Position numbers and translations under genes: made by a program
Notes under the pieces: model-generated
What the model was told of the DNA's origin: nothing
The model's input: the letters and a program-made list of their open reading frames with translations, nothing else
Databases searched by the model: none
Assembly (NCBI GenBank): GCA_037951165.1
Contig: JBBDHG010000011.1
Location: 2,755,001-2,819,000 of the forward strand
From: Lophius americanus
Lineage: Eukaryota; Chordata; Actinopteri; Lophiiformes; Lophiidae
Direction: 5' to 3'
Length of the DNA stretch: 64,000 nucleotides
Shown here: positions 46,601-61,600 of the stretch, in pieces
How positions within the stretch are numbered: the first letter of the stretch is position 1
Layout: each line of letters begins with the position of its first letter

Positions 46601-49600
46601 TGTAAAGTAATATTTGTGAGGTTTGGAATAATGACTGAACCTGTGATGAAAGAATTATCTGTTCTCCTTCTTCACATAGGCTATGGCAAATTTTGATAAG
46701 AGTTTTTTCATTTTAGGTATAAAGAATTCATAATTGAATTGAATTGCAGCCTAAATTAGGTTTAACGTTAAAAAAAGGTTAACGGTATCGCATCTATCAT
46801 TCATGTTAAACCAAACATGAATAAAGATTTTAATTAATATACAATAAGTCGACCAAAAAAATGCCCTAATGCTGCAGGGCTTTGTAGTTCTGTGCGTGTA
46901 GGAATGGGGGGAAGCACTGCTTATCAGCTGTATCATAGAGATTTCAATAAATATCACACGTTTGATGTTAGAATGGATGGATGACAAGCGAGTCCTGTAA
47001 TGTCTCACCTCATGTGGGGTTCTGTCATGCTTACGACTGCGAGTGGTCGGCTCTTTGTGGTCTTTGCCAATGTGCACCATCTGCCCCTTGGTGCTCTTTC
47101 TGACCAGGTGTCTGCGCACGCCGGGAACATCTTCAAATCGATGACCTGGTGGGGATGAAGGGCAGAGAAGCAGAAGCTGAGCAGTGAGCTGTGTTTAGGA
47201 ATACAGTCTCGAGAGGACAGACCGGAAATGTCTTTCAGCTTCAGACCCTAATAAACTGTGGATTGATAGGTGAAGAACCCTGAGTAACAAATAACTGCAT
47301 AGACTGAAGATTTGTCAATTTTAATTTTAATTTTCATAATTTAAAAAATTAAAGAAAATAAGTCCCGTGTGTACAGAAAGAGAGAGTGAGAATACCCTGA
47401 GGAACACCAGCCGTCTTACCTTCATCAGAGATTGTATATCCTATGAAAAATAACTTGAAGCTTTTACAGTTCTTCATCAATGTCTCAACTCCTTGAAAAA
47501 CCAAGCAGTCATTGCAAGTTGAAAAAAAAATCTAAAACGTTCCCTGCTGTTATCCTTCTCATTCCTGCTTTACTGAGAAAGTCAACTGCCAGGTACCTCC
47601 CTGATGTCTGAGGGGAGTTTATGGCAGACCTGGAGTAAAATGAGGCCCGACTGGCATGTGGCTCTTGAAGGAAAGAGGGGGATGTGTGATGGGTGTAGGG
47701 TACAGCCGACCAACTAGGCACCTGCTGCTCTAACTGCACATGTGACGTGTTCTATTTGATGATTTTGGAAAAGGCTGACATTTTTTCAACTAGTGTCTGA
47801 CTCCACAGGGGATAAAACTATCAGAATACATCAGGGAGCAGAAGTGTTAATTTGCTTAATTTGAACAAAATTGGTGGGGCAGTGATCTATTAATTCCTGT
47901 TGTTGAGCAGCAGCCAGAGTCAGAGACACTTTCCCAGGATGATTTGCGGATTTACAGAAACAGAGAATGGTGAAGGTGTTTGGAGCATCGACTATGTGTC
48001 ACAGAAGCCCATTACGCCAAAACATCTGAACAATGTCTAGCACATACCTACATCCGCAGCCTCTTAATTTCCCCTTCGCTTCCACTTAACTCTTCCCCTT
48101 GTTTCATTCCACTAATGATTAAAAGGTTGTGAACTGAGGTCCAGGTTTCACAATTAGCCACCATTTTGGCTCTGGCTTGAGTTCAGAAGCCTCAGCCTGA
48201 CAGCGGGAATGGCTAATTTAATAATGTGGTCCTGTCTGCTACATTCTCTGATAAGCTGCTGCTTTCTGCTGGGGGGGTCAGCTGCCTGACGTAAATCTCC
48301 CTAAAACCCACGCTGGGCCGGGGGCCGCAAACGTCACAGGGCAGCGGGAAGCCAACTTCAATGTAGAAGGGACTTGAGGTGCCCTGACGTTTCTGGAGGA
48401 ATCTGAGCGACATGAAATTTCAAGACTTAATTGCTGCTGCTGTCTAATCACACAACAGTTGGCAGATGATTAATATAAGAAAAAAGGAAATCCTTCACAC
48501 AAGGGAGAAATTTCGATCATGCTTTGGCAAACCAGCACTATAATTTGGACTTTCCAAGGTATCATATAATTAGAAATAAATTTTAAAAACGCTTTAAATA
48601 GTGCAATCTCTGTTAAATGGTTATAGACGGATATGCCCTCAAACCATCAGATTGATCAGTGAGATACTAACCAATCTTTATGTCTTGATGGATGATATTG
48701 ATGAATGGAAATGGCAGTAGGTTTACCTCAACCACCTAGATTACCAATCTGATCTTGTGTCTCCTAATTACGTAAGGTGAAACTCTGCGACTACAGTGGA
48801 TGTAATGATTCCAGATTAAAGTGTTTTTTATTGTTAGTTATGATAAGGGTTTGATCTCAAACTCCCAATAATTGCTTTAACCACATGAGGGAAGCAAGAA
48901 CATTCTGTAAACACAGGACTGACATTCTAAAACATTTTAGAGTTGATATGCAGTAAGTGTTAGCCCATAGTTACCTGCTAACTCATCCAGCACACATTTA
49001 TTTGTGTCTCTGTCCAACTGAGGAATATAAGGACAATATTCAATAATAATCGCTACCAACTCTCTGGCTGATTACCTGCTGAAAACTCCACTAAGTTACT
49101 CAGTTTGTTTCCGACATTGATAGTTTGCTTAGCATCGTATGGGTGGCATATACAGTATAGTTAATTGCTTGTTTCCTCAAAATATCAAAGATGAAAGTGT
49201 GAGGGAGATCTAAAACTTTAAATTCATGTACTTTAAGGCCAACACAGCGAGCTGAAAGACGTTTGGACACTGTGTTGAGCTCTAGGACCTGTATCATCTT
49301 CTTCTTTCAGCTGTTCCCTTTAGGAGTAGCCACAGCAGATCATCTGTTTCCATCTTGCCCTGTCCTCTGCAACTTCCTCTGTCACACATACCAACTGCAT
49401 GTCCTCTCTCACCACATCCAGAAACCTCCTCTTTGGTCTTCCCCTTTCTCTCCTGCCTTGCAGCTCCATCTCCAGTATCTTTCTACCAACGGATCCACTA
49501 TCCATCTTCTTCACGTGTCCAAAACATCTCAATCTGGCCTCTCTTACTTTGTCTCCAAGACGTCTAACCTGGGCTCTCTCTCTGATGTGCTCATTTCTAA

Positions 49601-52600
49601 TCCTGTCAATCCTCGTCACTTCCAACGAACATCTTAATATCTTCAGCTCTGCCTCCTGTCCTTTGGTCAGTCACTCTAAACCATACTGCCTTCTGAGGGT
49701 TCCTCACTACAAACAGATATAAAAATAGTGATTATATAGAACAAAAGTCCATTTCTTTCCTTAGGGGAAATTTGTCTTTACTTACTCTTGATTCCATCCA
49801 GGTCAGCAGAGGCCAGAGTCTGAGCCTCGCTCTCATCAGTAGGGACACGCTGGTACTTGGCCTGCTCGGCACCCGTCATGTTGCCTGTGCGCCGGCGCTC
49901 TTGCAGGTCGTAGCTGCGGCTGGCAGATGACACCCGGGCAAGTGGTGTGTGTTCAGGTGGCCCTGACAGAGGAGTGGGACTGGAGGTGTCAGCTGAAGCG
50001 GGCTTACTAGATAAAAGCAGGAAAGTAAAAAATCTGGAGCTTAGAAATCTAAAGAGTAAATGTCAATTATTTAGTTTGTTTTTTATTTCAGCATTATAGT
50101 ATTTTCACGAAAGAAAAGTGATGTTGGAAACATACATACTTATCATACTCATTTTGTACTGAAATCCTTTTTTCAGAATGCTTTGTGATTTATAATAGAA
50201 TATCTCTACACTTTGGTTGGTTATTATTATCTGTGTGTTCAGGTATTAGACCCTGATATTGTCAGTCCTATTATAACATTCCCACACCTCTTAGCTCAAA
50301 GCACTAGGCTAAAATGTAAATAGATACAAAGCATAATTATAACCATCCTTCAAAGCATTTTTGTAAGGAATATAACAAACTCACCGTCGGACTTTAAATG
50401 TCAGTAGTCCAAAGTATTTCTTGACTGTGAAACTGTATTATTGTCCCTTTATAAAGAAATGTTTGATTAAACAAATCCCCAACTGGTTTAAATCCGCTAA
50501 ATGATCTTAAGTTCTTTACACAGCTTTATCCCAGCTTTGTTTCGAGCCTCATGAGGAGGAAGGGTAAATGTCATCAGGGAAGGCTGGGGCTGCTGAGGTG
50601 TATAGTGTCGTCTGTAGCGACAGGTGATATATGGGTCTCTGAGGAGAGGATTGCTCTGGTCCATCAGATCATGCTCAGCAGGTCCACTGGATGCCTGAGA
50701 CATGGTAACGTACTGTGTGTGCCTCACTGGCCAATCAAACCTTTGCCTCAGCAGTTTCACCCAATCAAATCCTCTGTGAGAATATTTCATTATGCAATCG
50801 TGCCTGCAGGTAAATCACGATCATGATTCTTTTCAATAGACTAAAAGCTAGACTTCACTCACTCTGAAGAAGATGCATCTTCAGTATCTGCTGCTTCCCC
50901 AGGGTGGGGAACAATATCCAACTCACGGACAAGGTGAGGACACTCTTTGTCAGGTGAGACTGCATGGTCTTCATCCGAAAGAAAGAACTGTGGGGGTAAT
51001 GCAGACAAATTGACAATAAGGAAACTATTCAAGGCAATAACCTAAAGTTAAAACAGAGGGGAAATAAATGAATAACAGCTATAGGCACATTAGAATAAAG
51101 TAGAGATCTGAAGACTTAAATTAATTCAAGTATATATTTTCCGTATTTAAAGCAAAAATCACGGATTATTACCTCCCATCCAAAAAACACAATTGTATTC
51201 TCATTCTCCAAAGAGGGCTTCACAAACTTAGACAATGCACGTACAAACAAAATATAAATCTGTTGGGAAGACAGGTGAGGTCTTTCCAAGAAATATGCAG
51301 AAACTCATTAACTTAAATGTGGATCAGGATGATTCTAAGGAAAATAGGGCAATGCGGTCAGCAGACTTCACGCTTCATAGAAGCTTGTTTCTACATTTAT
51401 TTTGTAAATACATTTAAACTGTTACGATATGGACAAAGTAAAAAGAAAAAACAATGAACACAGAATCCAAAGAGATGAAAGTAGATAAATAATATGAAAG
51501 CAAACATCTCATCTCAGTCATTTTCTAACCAGTGAGGAGCAGTAAACAGTATTCAGATACAATATAATGGGGTTTAATCTGTTCTTTGTTTTCATCAACA
51601 TAACATGAAACTCAGTGATGAATGATTAACACTATACTGAAATATTCATAGAGGAAAATATGTCAAACATTCAACAGAGAAGGAGCAGCTTAGGTATCAG
51701 AACATTGAGAGCCGAATGCTCCTCCACCCACGGCTTGATACAAAATATATTGGACATTCATGCCAGACTGAGAAACCCCCACCCCACTCTTTACCCCACC
51801 TTAAGCTATAAAATTTAAAAAAACAACAGAGGGCAGATTTTAAATTAAAGAAGATAATGTAGTAAAAGTTGTTTCGATAGTTTCATCGTGTCCATTTTTT
51901 GGCATTTTGTGAAACTATTTACACTGTAGTTAAATTGTAGACACTATTAAAGTATATTATTATAGTATTGTGTACATCTTTACCTTTGCATGCTCTTTGC
52001 CGGTCTCTAAATGTTTGTCATAACACCTTGATAATGTACAAAGAATCTCTGGTAAAAAGTAGTTCATATTAGAGATGAAATGATGTCATTCAGTTGATTT
52101 GATGCACTGAGCCCCTTAAATGTGAAGACTTGTAGCTTCTTTTACATGGGATTGTTGTTCTGTTAGTCGGACCAGATAGAAACAGAAATCAAGGGCTCAA
52201 AATAAACATGATTATTAATTAAGTTTTGTCACTTTTCTCTCACATTTTAGAGGAAAAATAAATCAATAAGATACTTCGCAGGTTTATTACTAATCAAATC
52301 TTCTCTTAAATCTCGTAAGCTGAAAGCCTTAGTTTTCTATGCAAACCTATAAAAAGTAATATAAGCACAAAAATAATGCTGTCTGATGATATTAATTTTA
52401 GGACTCTGTGTCAAAAGACTAAAACTTTGAGTTGAAACCAACAAATGACCAGGATTCAATATGGAAGTCAGTCCCCATCTGTGCATTTCCACTCACTCAA
52501 AGTCATTGTGCGGTGAAGCCGAATGATTACCTCCACATCTTTGACTCCGTCCGGCTCAGCTGGAGCAGGAGTCGTCTCTGTCCCCTCCTCCTCCTCTTCC

Positions 52601-55600
52601 TCCTCCTCCTCTTCTCCCTCCTCTATGGGGCCGCTGCTGGAGGCTTGGCTGGTTTTGTGATCTTTATCCTTTCTCCTTTTCTTTTTTCTTCGTGCCTCTG
52701 AGGGCAGTTTGGACAGAGGTCGGTGGATGTGGTGAGAGGAGTGACGGTGGTCTGGGGAGAAGATGCAGAGCTATGAGTGTGTTTTTACATGAGACGCTTG
52801 AACAAAACTTGTCAAAGTGGCCACTGATAAGCTCCTTGTCCTGAGAGCTAAACAGAAACAACATGGTGGTCGATCTGTGTTTACATTCAATGTCCTCCTC
52901 ATGGTAGTGGTGGTGCTGTTCATCAGGTACCAAAGCAGCAGGACTGAGGATCTGCTGGAAGCGCTGGACACCCAAAGATCTGTTCAGATCCCCATCATCA
53001 TCCTCCTCATGGTGCAGAGCCCCATGTGGTAATTGGGTGGCAGAGGCCTCTGGCTGCAATGACAACAAATGAAAAAATACATCAGAAAATAAGAAAAAAA
53101 ACCAATGATCAGATTTTTGAAGATCAAACAGTTCATCTTAAGATAATAATGATACTTAAGACATGGAAAAAAAATATTTTCTGTTTTCTTTGTGATCTAA
53201 ATCAGGCAGTATAATCTACATACTACAAATCAAGATTCTGACCTGACTAGATATAGTTTAGACTAATCTGTGTAGTAACACAGTAGTAGCAGTAGTATGA
53301 AAAATCTAAAAACTATACATTGTGACACCAGCAGGAAATTATGTCAAATAAGTGTCATTCAAAGGCAATCAAACTTTTAGAATATTAGACGCAGAAAATA
53401 TTTTTTTATCCATGAAATATAAATGCTTTGTTTTTTTGATCTTTTGGGTTGTTTTCTTCAGCAATTTTAATAACCATACCCAATTAATTTTACCATTTAC
53501 CAGAATTGATAAGTTCCTATTTTTTCTTTGTCATTGTACTGTGAGAGATTATAATCATCAAATTCTTTGTTTAGGTTTGCACACTGATGGGTTTAAACGC
53601 CATACCCTTGTATGTTGTACCTTTTTTGTCTTGTTTCCAGCATTTTCACATTACATCCTATATATAGTAGGATTGGGGAAACTTCACAGAAATGACCACT
53701 AGAGGGTGATCTAGTTCTGCAGTTACACATCATGAGGAGCCCTGACATCCATACTGTCCTGGAAATTGTCTAAACTGGACATAATAGCTATGTGCATTGA
53801 TCAGTTATTCTTTTTCCATGCTGTGGTGTGACAGGGATCATGTGACCGATGAGAATGCACAGGCTGCTGCATCCTGCTGTGCCCACTCTGCACTACTGCA
53901 AAGAGGCCACAGATTCTGTTGCGAACCCTTCCTGTGGCAAAACTCAGCGGCCACAAGTTATCTGATGCTCCCACAAATGGTTCTCAGGACAGCCATCATG
54001 TTCATCACATAACTATTTCTTTTCCCAGATCAGCAGGGAGAAGGAAAAAAAAGCATGTGATGATATACATTAACTCTTCGCCTACCTGCAGCTCCTCATT
54101 AGTTTTATGTCTTACATGTTTTCTGTTTATGCCCAGCAGATTAATAAAAGAGCACAAAAGGACTTACTCAAGCACTCTAAATGTACTCCACTAAATTTCT
54201 GCAGGAACTACACAGGCACCTAATATAGTGCATAACTCAGTCAAGGCCCATTAGTCCCTTTAATTAAATTAAACCCTAATCCAAATTCCAACAAGACATG
54301 TGCGCCGCCAAAAATGGCTATCTTCGAGAATCTGTTAAAGAAAGTAAAAAACTAAAAATAATCAAGGATACCCCATGGCACTTTAACTACTCCAAAAGTT
54401 GATGTTTCTATTTTAATTCCATTCTTCTCCAAGTTCCATTGGAATCAGTGAAGCAGTTTATGCAGAACTGATAAAAATGCAGATAGGCAATATCTCCGTT
54501 TTAATGAGATAATGCCAGATAATTCAGTTATCTGGCATTATTGCATGGCTGTAAAAGAAGAGAAAGTAATGATTAGAGCAGTCCCTTTATCTGCATCCAC
54601 TCCAAAATTGAATAAGTTCTCCCCTTTCATTCTTTCAATCCTTGCACCATGTTTCAGGGACGTCCATTAAAATAGTTTTTTTTCTATCTTGCTAACTGGA
54701 CAAGTAACACTGGGGAGTGTTACCTCATATGGCACTTTTTGATTCCAGTACATTCACAGGACAAATATCAATTACCTGCCACATCAGGATGAAATGCACG
54801 GTCAAAGGTTTGTCTTGCCCATTTGGTTTGTTTTTTGTCCTTTTCTACAAGTACAATGTCCAGTTGAGGCCATTTGTCACATTTCAGATATTTATGAGAT
54901 GCAGTTTTCTCAAAAACATAGAAAATGCTATGACTTACATCACAACCAAAACATTATCTTTAGATTCTAAAGCGGGGCTGGACACCCGGATGGAGAGTCA
55001 CTAAAATCACTAATCTCATGCTCAAAAGGCTACAAAAGTAAGAAGCTGCTCACAACATTTACAGGGTCATTTTTCAGCAGAATGAGTATTTAGTACTTAA
55101 ACATACGTCCTCTGTACTTAAACGTTTTTGATTTTAACTTTAACCTATGGCAGATTAATTTTACATTGTGGTTATCGGTACCTTTACTTAAATTCAGGAA
55201 TCATATTTCCAAATCAATTATTTATCAAAAAAATAATAATTACGAAGAACGCTGCACTCAGAATCAAAATCAAATCTTCAAAATGAAATCGCCTCCCTCC
55301 TTCTTTTAACTTTAATCGACACATCACAAGCAGAACAAGAAGTAGTTGCTACTTACACGCAAGTAAGATATGAGCCCTGTAGTTCAGCTATTAACACATA
55401 TGAGCAATTAACAAGAAAACAGACAGAATCTCAAGGGTTCATCTGTCCTTTATGTATCAAGCATGTATCTTGAATGATGTCCATAACATAGGCATGTCCA
55501 AAGAATGTGTGAAAAACTGATTCCCATGACCCAGTTGACTACGATCAGTTTTATACTGAACAGTTCTTACATGCCACACACAGGCGACAGAAAATGTTGC

Positions 55601-58600
55601 CCTAATAAGAGAACAAGCTAACACTTATGAGAGACAGTTCAGCATGCTGGGCACACACTCAATATTGACCCAAGGTTCAATTCCTAACATAGCTTTACTC
55701 ACCTAAGAGATCCAAAAAAAAAACTTAAACTATGCCCTCACCTCTTTGACCTCTGGAAAATAAGTCAATAGATCACTGACACTCAAAGTAGCGGAGAATT
55801 AAAAACAGCCAAAATAGAAAATGTGCCCCTACTGGAATTAAGTATCACACCTCATCCATGTGGCTGACTTAATACAGCAATATTTAATTATACGGCTGAT
55901 CCAAAACCCCTTGAGTACACAGATCCTGTCCAGATGTGTGCTGCTGTTTGTTTTCACAGAGCTCTCATTCATATCACAGTTTCACAGCAAATCCCTGGAT
56001 GTGGGAGAGATGTGTGAGGGGTTCTCAAAGAGACGAGAGAACGGTTTCGCCATGTGCGAAAACAAGTTGAGGGGAGCCGTGTAAAAACAGAAGAGATGAA
56101 AATTACCATATGATTAATTACATTTTCACAACTAGCATTTTTTCACTCCAGTGAGGAGATTCGGGGACTTACCTCGCTCATGGCAGCTTAAGCTTGATTA
56201 AAATCTGTGCTGGCAACAAGTGTTGCTGCTGTCTACCGTGACAACACTGTAGCTCTAACCCTCAACACCTCTATTAAGAACTGCAAGCAAGAGATATCCC
56301 TCTCCCCTCTGCTTATCAAAACCTTGTGATGCTCTAATCAGAGCCATATCGGCAAACCTGCCACCTTCGCCAGTCAGTCCTTTGTAACCGGGTAGAATAA
56401 ACAAGGCTCTTGTTCCAGCTTTGAGGACAAATGCTGAAAGGACAAGCCATGTTTGAACAACTAGGAACAAAACCCGAGGCCTAAATATTGACCAAGGTGC
56501 TCTTAGTCAAGGGCAGCGTAAATGCTCAAGAATGAAACATCTTATGATTCTGAAAGGGTGCATTATTAAAGGCTAATATTGACAGAGGAGATGTTAAGAT
56601 ACACAGACTGGATTGAAATGGAATTAAAGTGTTGCATATGCCAGAAAGGTAAACTAACAATGCTGACTGATTTACTACATGAAAAAGGATGTTTCTGGTT
56701 GATTATTTAATCCTTTGACTAAAAACTCTAAACTTCATAATTCACAATATGTGTTCTTCAAATAAATACAGTTATTTTGCAAACGCTCTTCAAGTAAAAG
56801 ATTCCTCCATCTGCAATCGAATGTTAAAATTGAAATGGCTCCAGGCCTGCTATGAACCAGCACAGGATGAGCAGCTTACAGAAAATTAATAAATTAAGCA
56901 AACATCTATGGATTACGTAATGAAGAATTGTTGTGAAATATTGTTGTACAGAGAAGAATTGGGAGTAAATTAATATGTATCTTATGTAGACAGTCAAGTA
57001 AATATTCAAGAAAGTATACAAACATGCTAACATCTGCTAAGTAGCATGTGCAGCTGAGGCTATGGTGAACCCAGCTCAGCAGGTATCCAGTCATAAACCA
57101 ATGTATATAAATAAATAAGAATGATGACCCAATGATCACTAGATACTAAACTTGCTCTAATTTGATAAAAATAAAGGAATGCTTAATTTCATGGTAGTCG
57201 ATTGAAAGTGGGAGAAATGAAACTTTTGACGATTTTTGACTAAAAATGAATACCAGACATCAGAAATATAAACCACATAATATATTTAGATTTATTGAAT
57301 AATCATAATAGAATGTTAGATAATAATAAGGATAATGGTGATCAGTTCAAACAAGTTGAAAAGGTATTGTACGTTCATTGGCTGTGCTGTATAATGATGA
57401 CACTCAGCAGGGAGTGGAGATTACGTGTGTCATTAGATAGGCTCAAATCCCACGCAGTCAGCACTTTGAGAAGGAAAAGGGGAGATGTTACAGGGATCCT
57501 ATGGTTGAGTCACTGCATTATCTTAACATTACTCAGCAAGGAGATCCAAGCGTACAATATACTCAGTTTTTATTGTAGCAAATGGGGTGTAACTCAGATT
57601 TGTTCATAGGAAACTGAATTTTGTATTACACAAGCATCGTTACTCACAGCCTTCACATTACACCTGTTTGCACTGCTTTTTGTCACAGATGTATGCGTCA
57701 TGTACAGTGAAATTAATAAGGAGATGTTCCAAATCAGTCTGAGACTGGAAAATATCTAGTATTGCTTTTGCTTCCTCTATGGTGACACCATTTGATTTTA
57801 TTTGTTCTGGGAAATGGCCTTACGGGCGTATCACATATAATGGTCTTCATATAATGCAAGCAGGGTTTTATGTAGCCAAACATGGGAAAATAATTTACCT
57901 GAGTGATGTCACAACTCAGCTTTATCAAAGCTGAAGATGTCTGACAGACTAACTGTAAAGATAAGGGGATTCTTGTTCCTGCTGACTGCATGGCACAGGG
58001 AATGCATGTAAGAGGTTATAAAAACAATGAAATGGGGGGCTCATCCTCATCTCATTGTTTTTCTAACAGTCAGAACTATGCTGAGTCTTCTGCGGTCTTA
58101 TTTTCAATTACCGCTGTGGTACAAATAATGTTATAGTTGAGTAATGCCATGTGTGGATGGACATGTGATAACAGCAAAGCTTGGGTCCATATAGTGGTGA
58201 CAGTGGGCTCAAAACCCATAAGCAATCACATTATAACTAACAGAACAAGATAAAATCAAAGACATGTTTTGATACAGTTTTAGACTTTCAAGCCTCCAAA
58301 TTTTCTCACAAAACAATTTATATGGGGAAAATCTGTTAAATATTATTACACCTATTGTGATGGGTCACAGAATAGTTACATTATTTGGGAGGAAATATGC
58401 CCCTTTGTATTCCTGCTCAGAGCTGGATGAGAAAACCAGAACTACCAGTACAGTATGTGAGCTTGCCACCAGAAACACAGGAAATAGCTAGCCAAAAACA
58501 GGGGTCCAAAGATTTAAAAAATCTGCTTACTAGTATTCACAATACTAGTAAGCATTATTGCTTATAACATTATAACCACTAACAGTGCTTATAATGTTAT

Positions 58601-61600
58601 AATAACATTATAACCTCTAACAGGTGAAGTCCAAATCACATTGGTATTTGGACTTCACCAGCTTAGAATGGAACCTGTCAGTAGGTGGGATATAGAAGAC
58701 AGCAAATGAAAATTTTGTCCTGAAGTTGATGCAGGAAATAGGATAAATGGTCAAACACAACGGGTTTTACAAGGGCCATTTGTGCTCTCTATAAATATTC
58801 TAACTGGGTCAGAACATCTCAAGAAATGCAGGTCCTGTTGGGTGTTTGTGGTTTGCTGTTATTAGTATCTACCAAAATAGTCTAAGGAAGGACAACAACT
58901 GTTTTGTACAATCCCACAGAAGAGCTACTGTGGCCTTACCATTTCGATTGATTGTTGAATGTCAACTCTGTAACGATTGTTTGTTCAGTCATGCATATAA
59001 AAAATTACACACAAGTTCTATGCTAAGCTAAGCTAACTGGTAGTATCTTCCTATTATGTCGACTCATGCTGACGGACATGATAGTGGTACCAATCATCCT
59101 ACTCTTGACAGGAAAACCTTCTTATTTCTCCATAGTTTTAAAATAATACTCTGACACGTCTTGAGTCAATATAGCGACAACTACTTTTGATCACTGAGAA
59201 GTTGCCATCAGAGACTCGAGGACATCCTTGAAAAGGAATAAACACTTTTTTTGGTGCTTCAACTATTTTCCTACTTTTGCAGTTATAGGTTCGACAAATG
59301 TTACAGACTCCTAGCAATACCTTCATATTTTTCCAGTACCACTATGACAGGAGGGGGTTTGATATCAATCTTCTCCTCTAACTCACATCAAGAAAATTAA
59401 TGTGCAAATCTGAGAGTTTATTTCAGGCAACACAAATGAAATGATTTGGAAACCAATCACATAAGCTGTTTCAAACAGATTGAGCGATGACTTGCGTGCC
59501 AGAAGTACCGCAGGGCAAGACACTGAATCCAAACTAAGTCCTGTTGATCTGTTCTACCGGTGAACCTGACCTTTGACCTTTCAGTGCGAGATCAGAAGCA
59601 AAAGAAGCCTTTGAAGGTTCAAATTGAGCCAGCGGTTCAGCAAGTTGTTCGATATTACATCTTTCTGCTAATAACAGAAAATCTGTTGAAATGTTCTCAG
59701 CCCCTCCCTGTTGAAAAGCTATTAATCCACACACTCACGTTACAGGGGAGACTATCTGTGACTAGCGACACGTAAAGGCAACATTAGGTAGCAATTATTA
59801 CCGATGATTTCTCATGCCTGAGAAAAGTCAGTGCACTGAGCACACAGCAAAAAAGAAATAGAGTGAACATTAACCAGCTGAGCGTTTGTTCTGAGGTTAA
59901 ATTTGCCTGAAGAATGACGCAGTCGTGGAAAGTTCCTATTTGCACTATTTAAAATAAATTGGAATGAAGATCAGAAGATTTTTATACTATGATAATATTT
60001 GCCATAGAAATACAGAGCAAACCTCAAACACAGTACTAGATAGTCAACCTCGTTTTGCTTGTCACATTGAGCCTTCGTGCGAGAAACAAACTCACCTTCA
60101 ATGCATAAAGATAGTCCATCAAATTACACACAGGTGGCTCAAAATACAGCAAGATAGCTATGTTTACTTTTCCAGAGAGAAAATTCAAAGCCAGAGCCAC
60201 CGGCTACTTTTATGCTTTTTCTTTGTCAGTTAGTCCTAGTCACATGACCGGTTCAATGTAGGAAGTAGAATGGCGGTTTCACAACCGTATCCTTTAATAA
60301 TTTAAACAGGATAATCTGAACCCTCCCTGACCAAACGTGCAAACGTGCACACAAATTTTTCAGGAGATAATGATTAACTTGGCAGAGTTGGAGCCAATAG
60401 AATAACCAATAACTGCAAAGGCTCAGCCATACAGCAAACAACTTTATCTTGTTATCTTTAGAGAGCTTCTTGGCCTCCAGTCAGTCCTTCTGGCATATCT
60501 AATTATAAACAAGTTAAACTCGAGTCCTTAATCTGAATACTTTTTATGTAGTTAAGCGTCTACTGTTCCACATGAATAGCAATGAAGGCGTTCAGGTTCT
60601 GAACTGTCCTGACGGAATTCCTTGACAAACCACACTTTTTATGCATTATTATAATAATGACAAACCATTAGAGTGATATTATCTGAAAAATCTACAGTTT
60701 TCCTTGCAATAATGTTTTCTATTTTTATGATAAACATGAATATTTTACATGCCGTCAAGCACGAAATAAAGTGTAATGGTGTAAAACTCGTAACACGATC
60801 CAAATAATTATGATAAATCATACATTCCATCAATTTATTAACCATAAATTTACTGTAACTATAGTTCCTAACTAGACAAGTGGAAGTATTAAGTGTGCAG
60901 GAGTTTTGTTTTCACGTTCGCCTTGTAGCTGATTGATTTTGTTGGGCTAAATAGGAGTATAAATGATTGTGACTCACTGCTTTAATGAGATTTTAATCTT
61001 GGCAGAAAATATGGGCAAACATCTTCCATGGATCAGGAGTTATGTGACATCTATCGACTTCCACCTCCTAAATACTCTGCATTCAATGCCTGAAAATTGG
61101 GGTGTGGATTTCAAACGTGGACAGCTCTTATGTTGTTTATGTCCACAGGAGAACCTCCTTCCAGCTCATATGAGGGTTCATGAAGAGGATGGGAGTAGGG
61201 TGGAAGTTGCACAACAGTGGTAAAGGAAGCAGCTGATTAAAAAAGTGCTAGACTAAGGGAAAATAACCACTTCTTGCATTCGTGTTTCAATGAGAAGAAA
61301 GCCACAGCTTTGGTGATTCTGAAAGCAAAACCATGAGAATTTGTTTTAAGCTCTTTCAGTCTCACAAGAGGACAATTAAATCGTAAAGATCACCAGAGGC
61401 TTGTCGGAAGAAGTGGCTAATTTTTAATAGCTGAAAATGATTTTTGCTTCAACTGTGCTGTAAACATGTCCACTCAGGTAAGGATTCAACTCAGAGCACA
61501 GACAGTTATCTTTTTTTTGATTGGTTAAAATCCATTCTGAGAGAAGTAGGAACTATTTACTAAAGTAAAGGAGCAAATCAAACAGAACAAAACACAGCCA

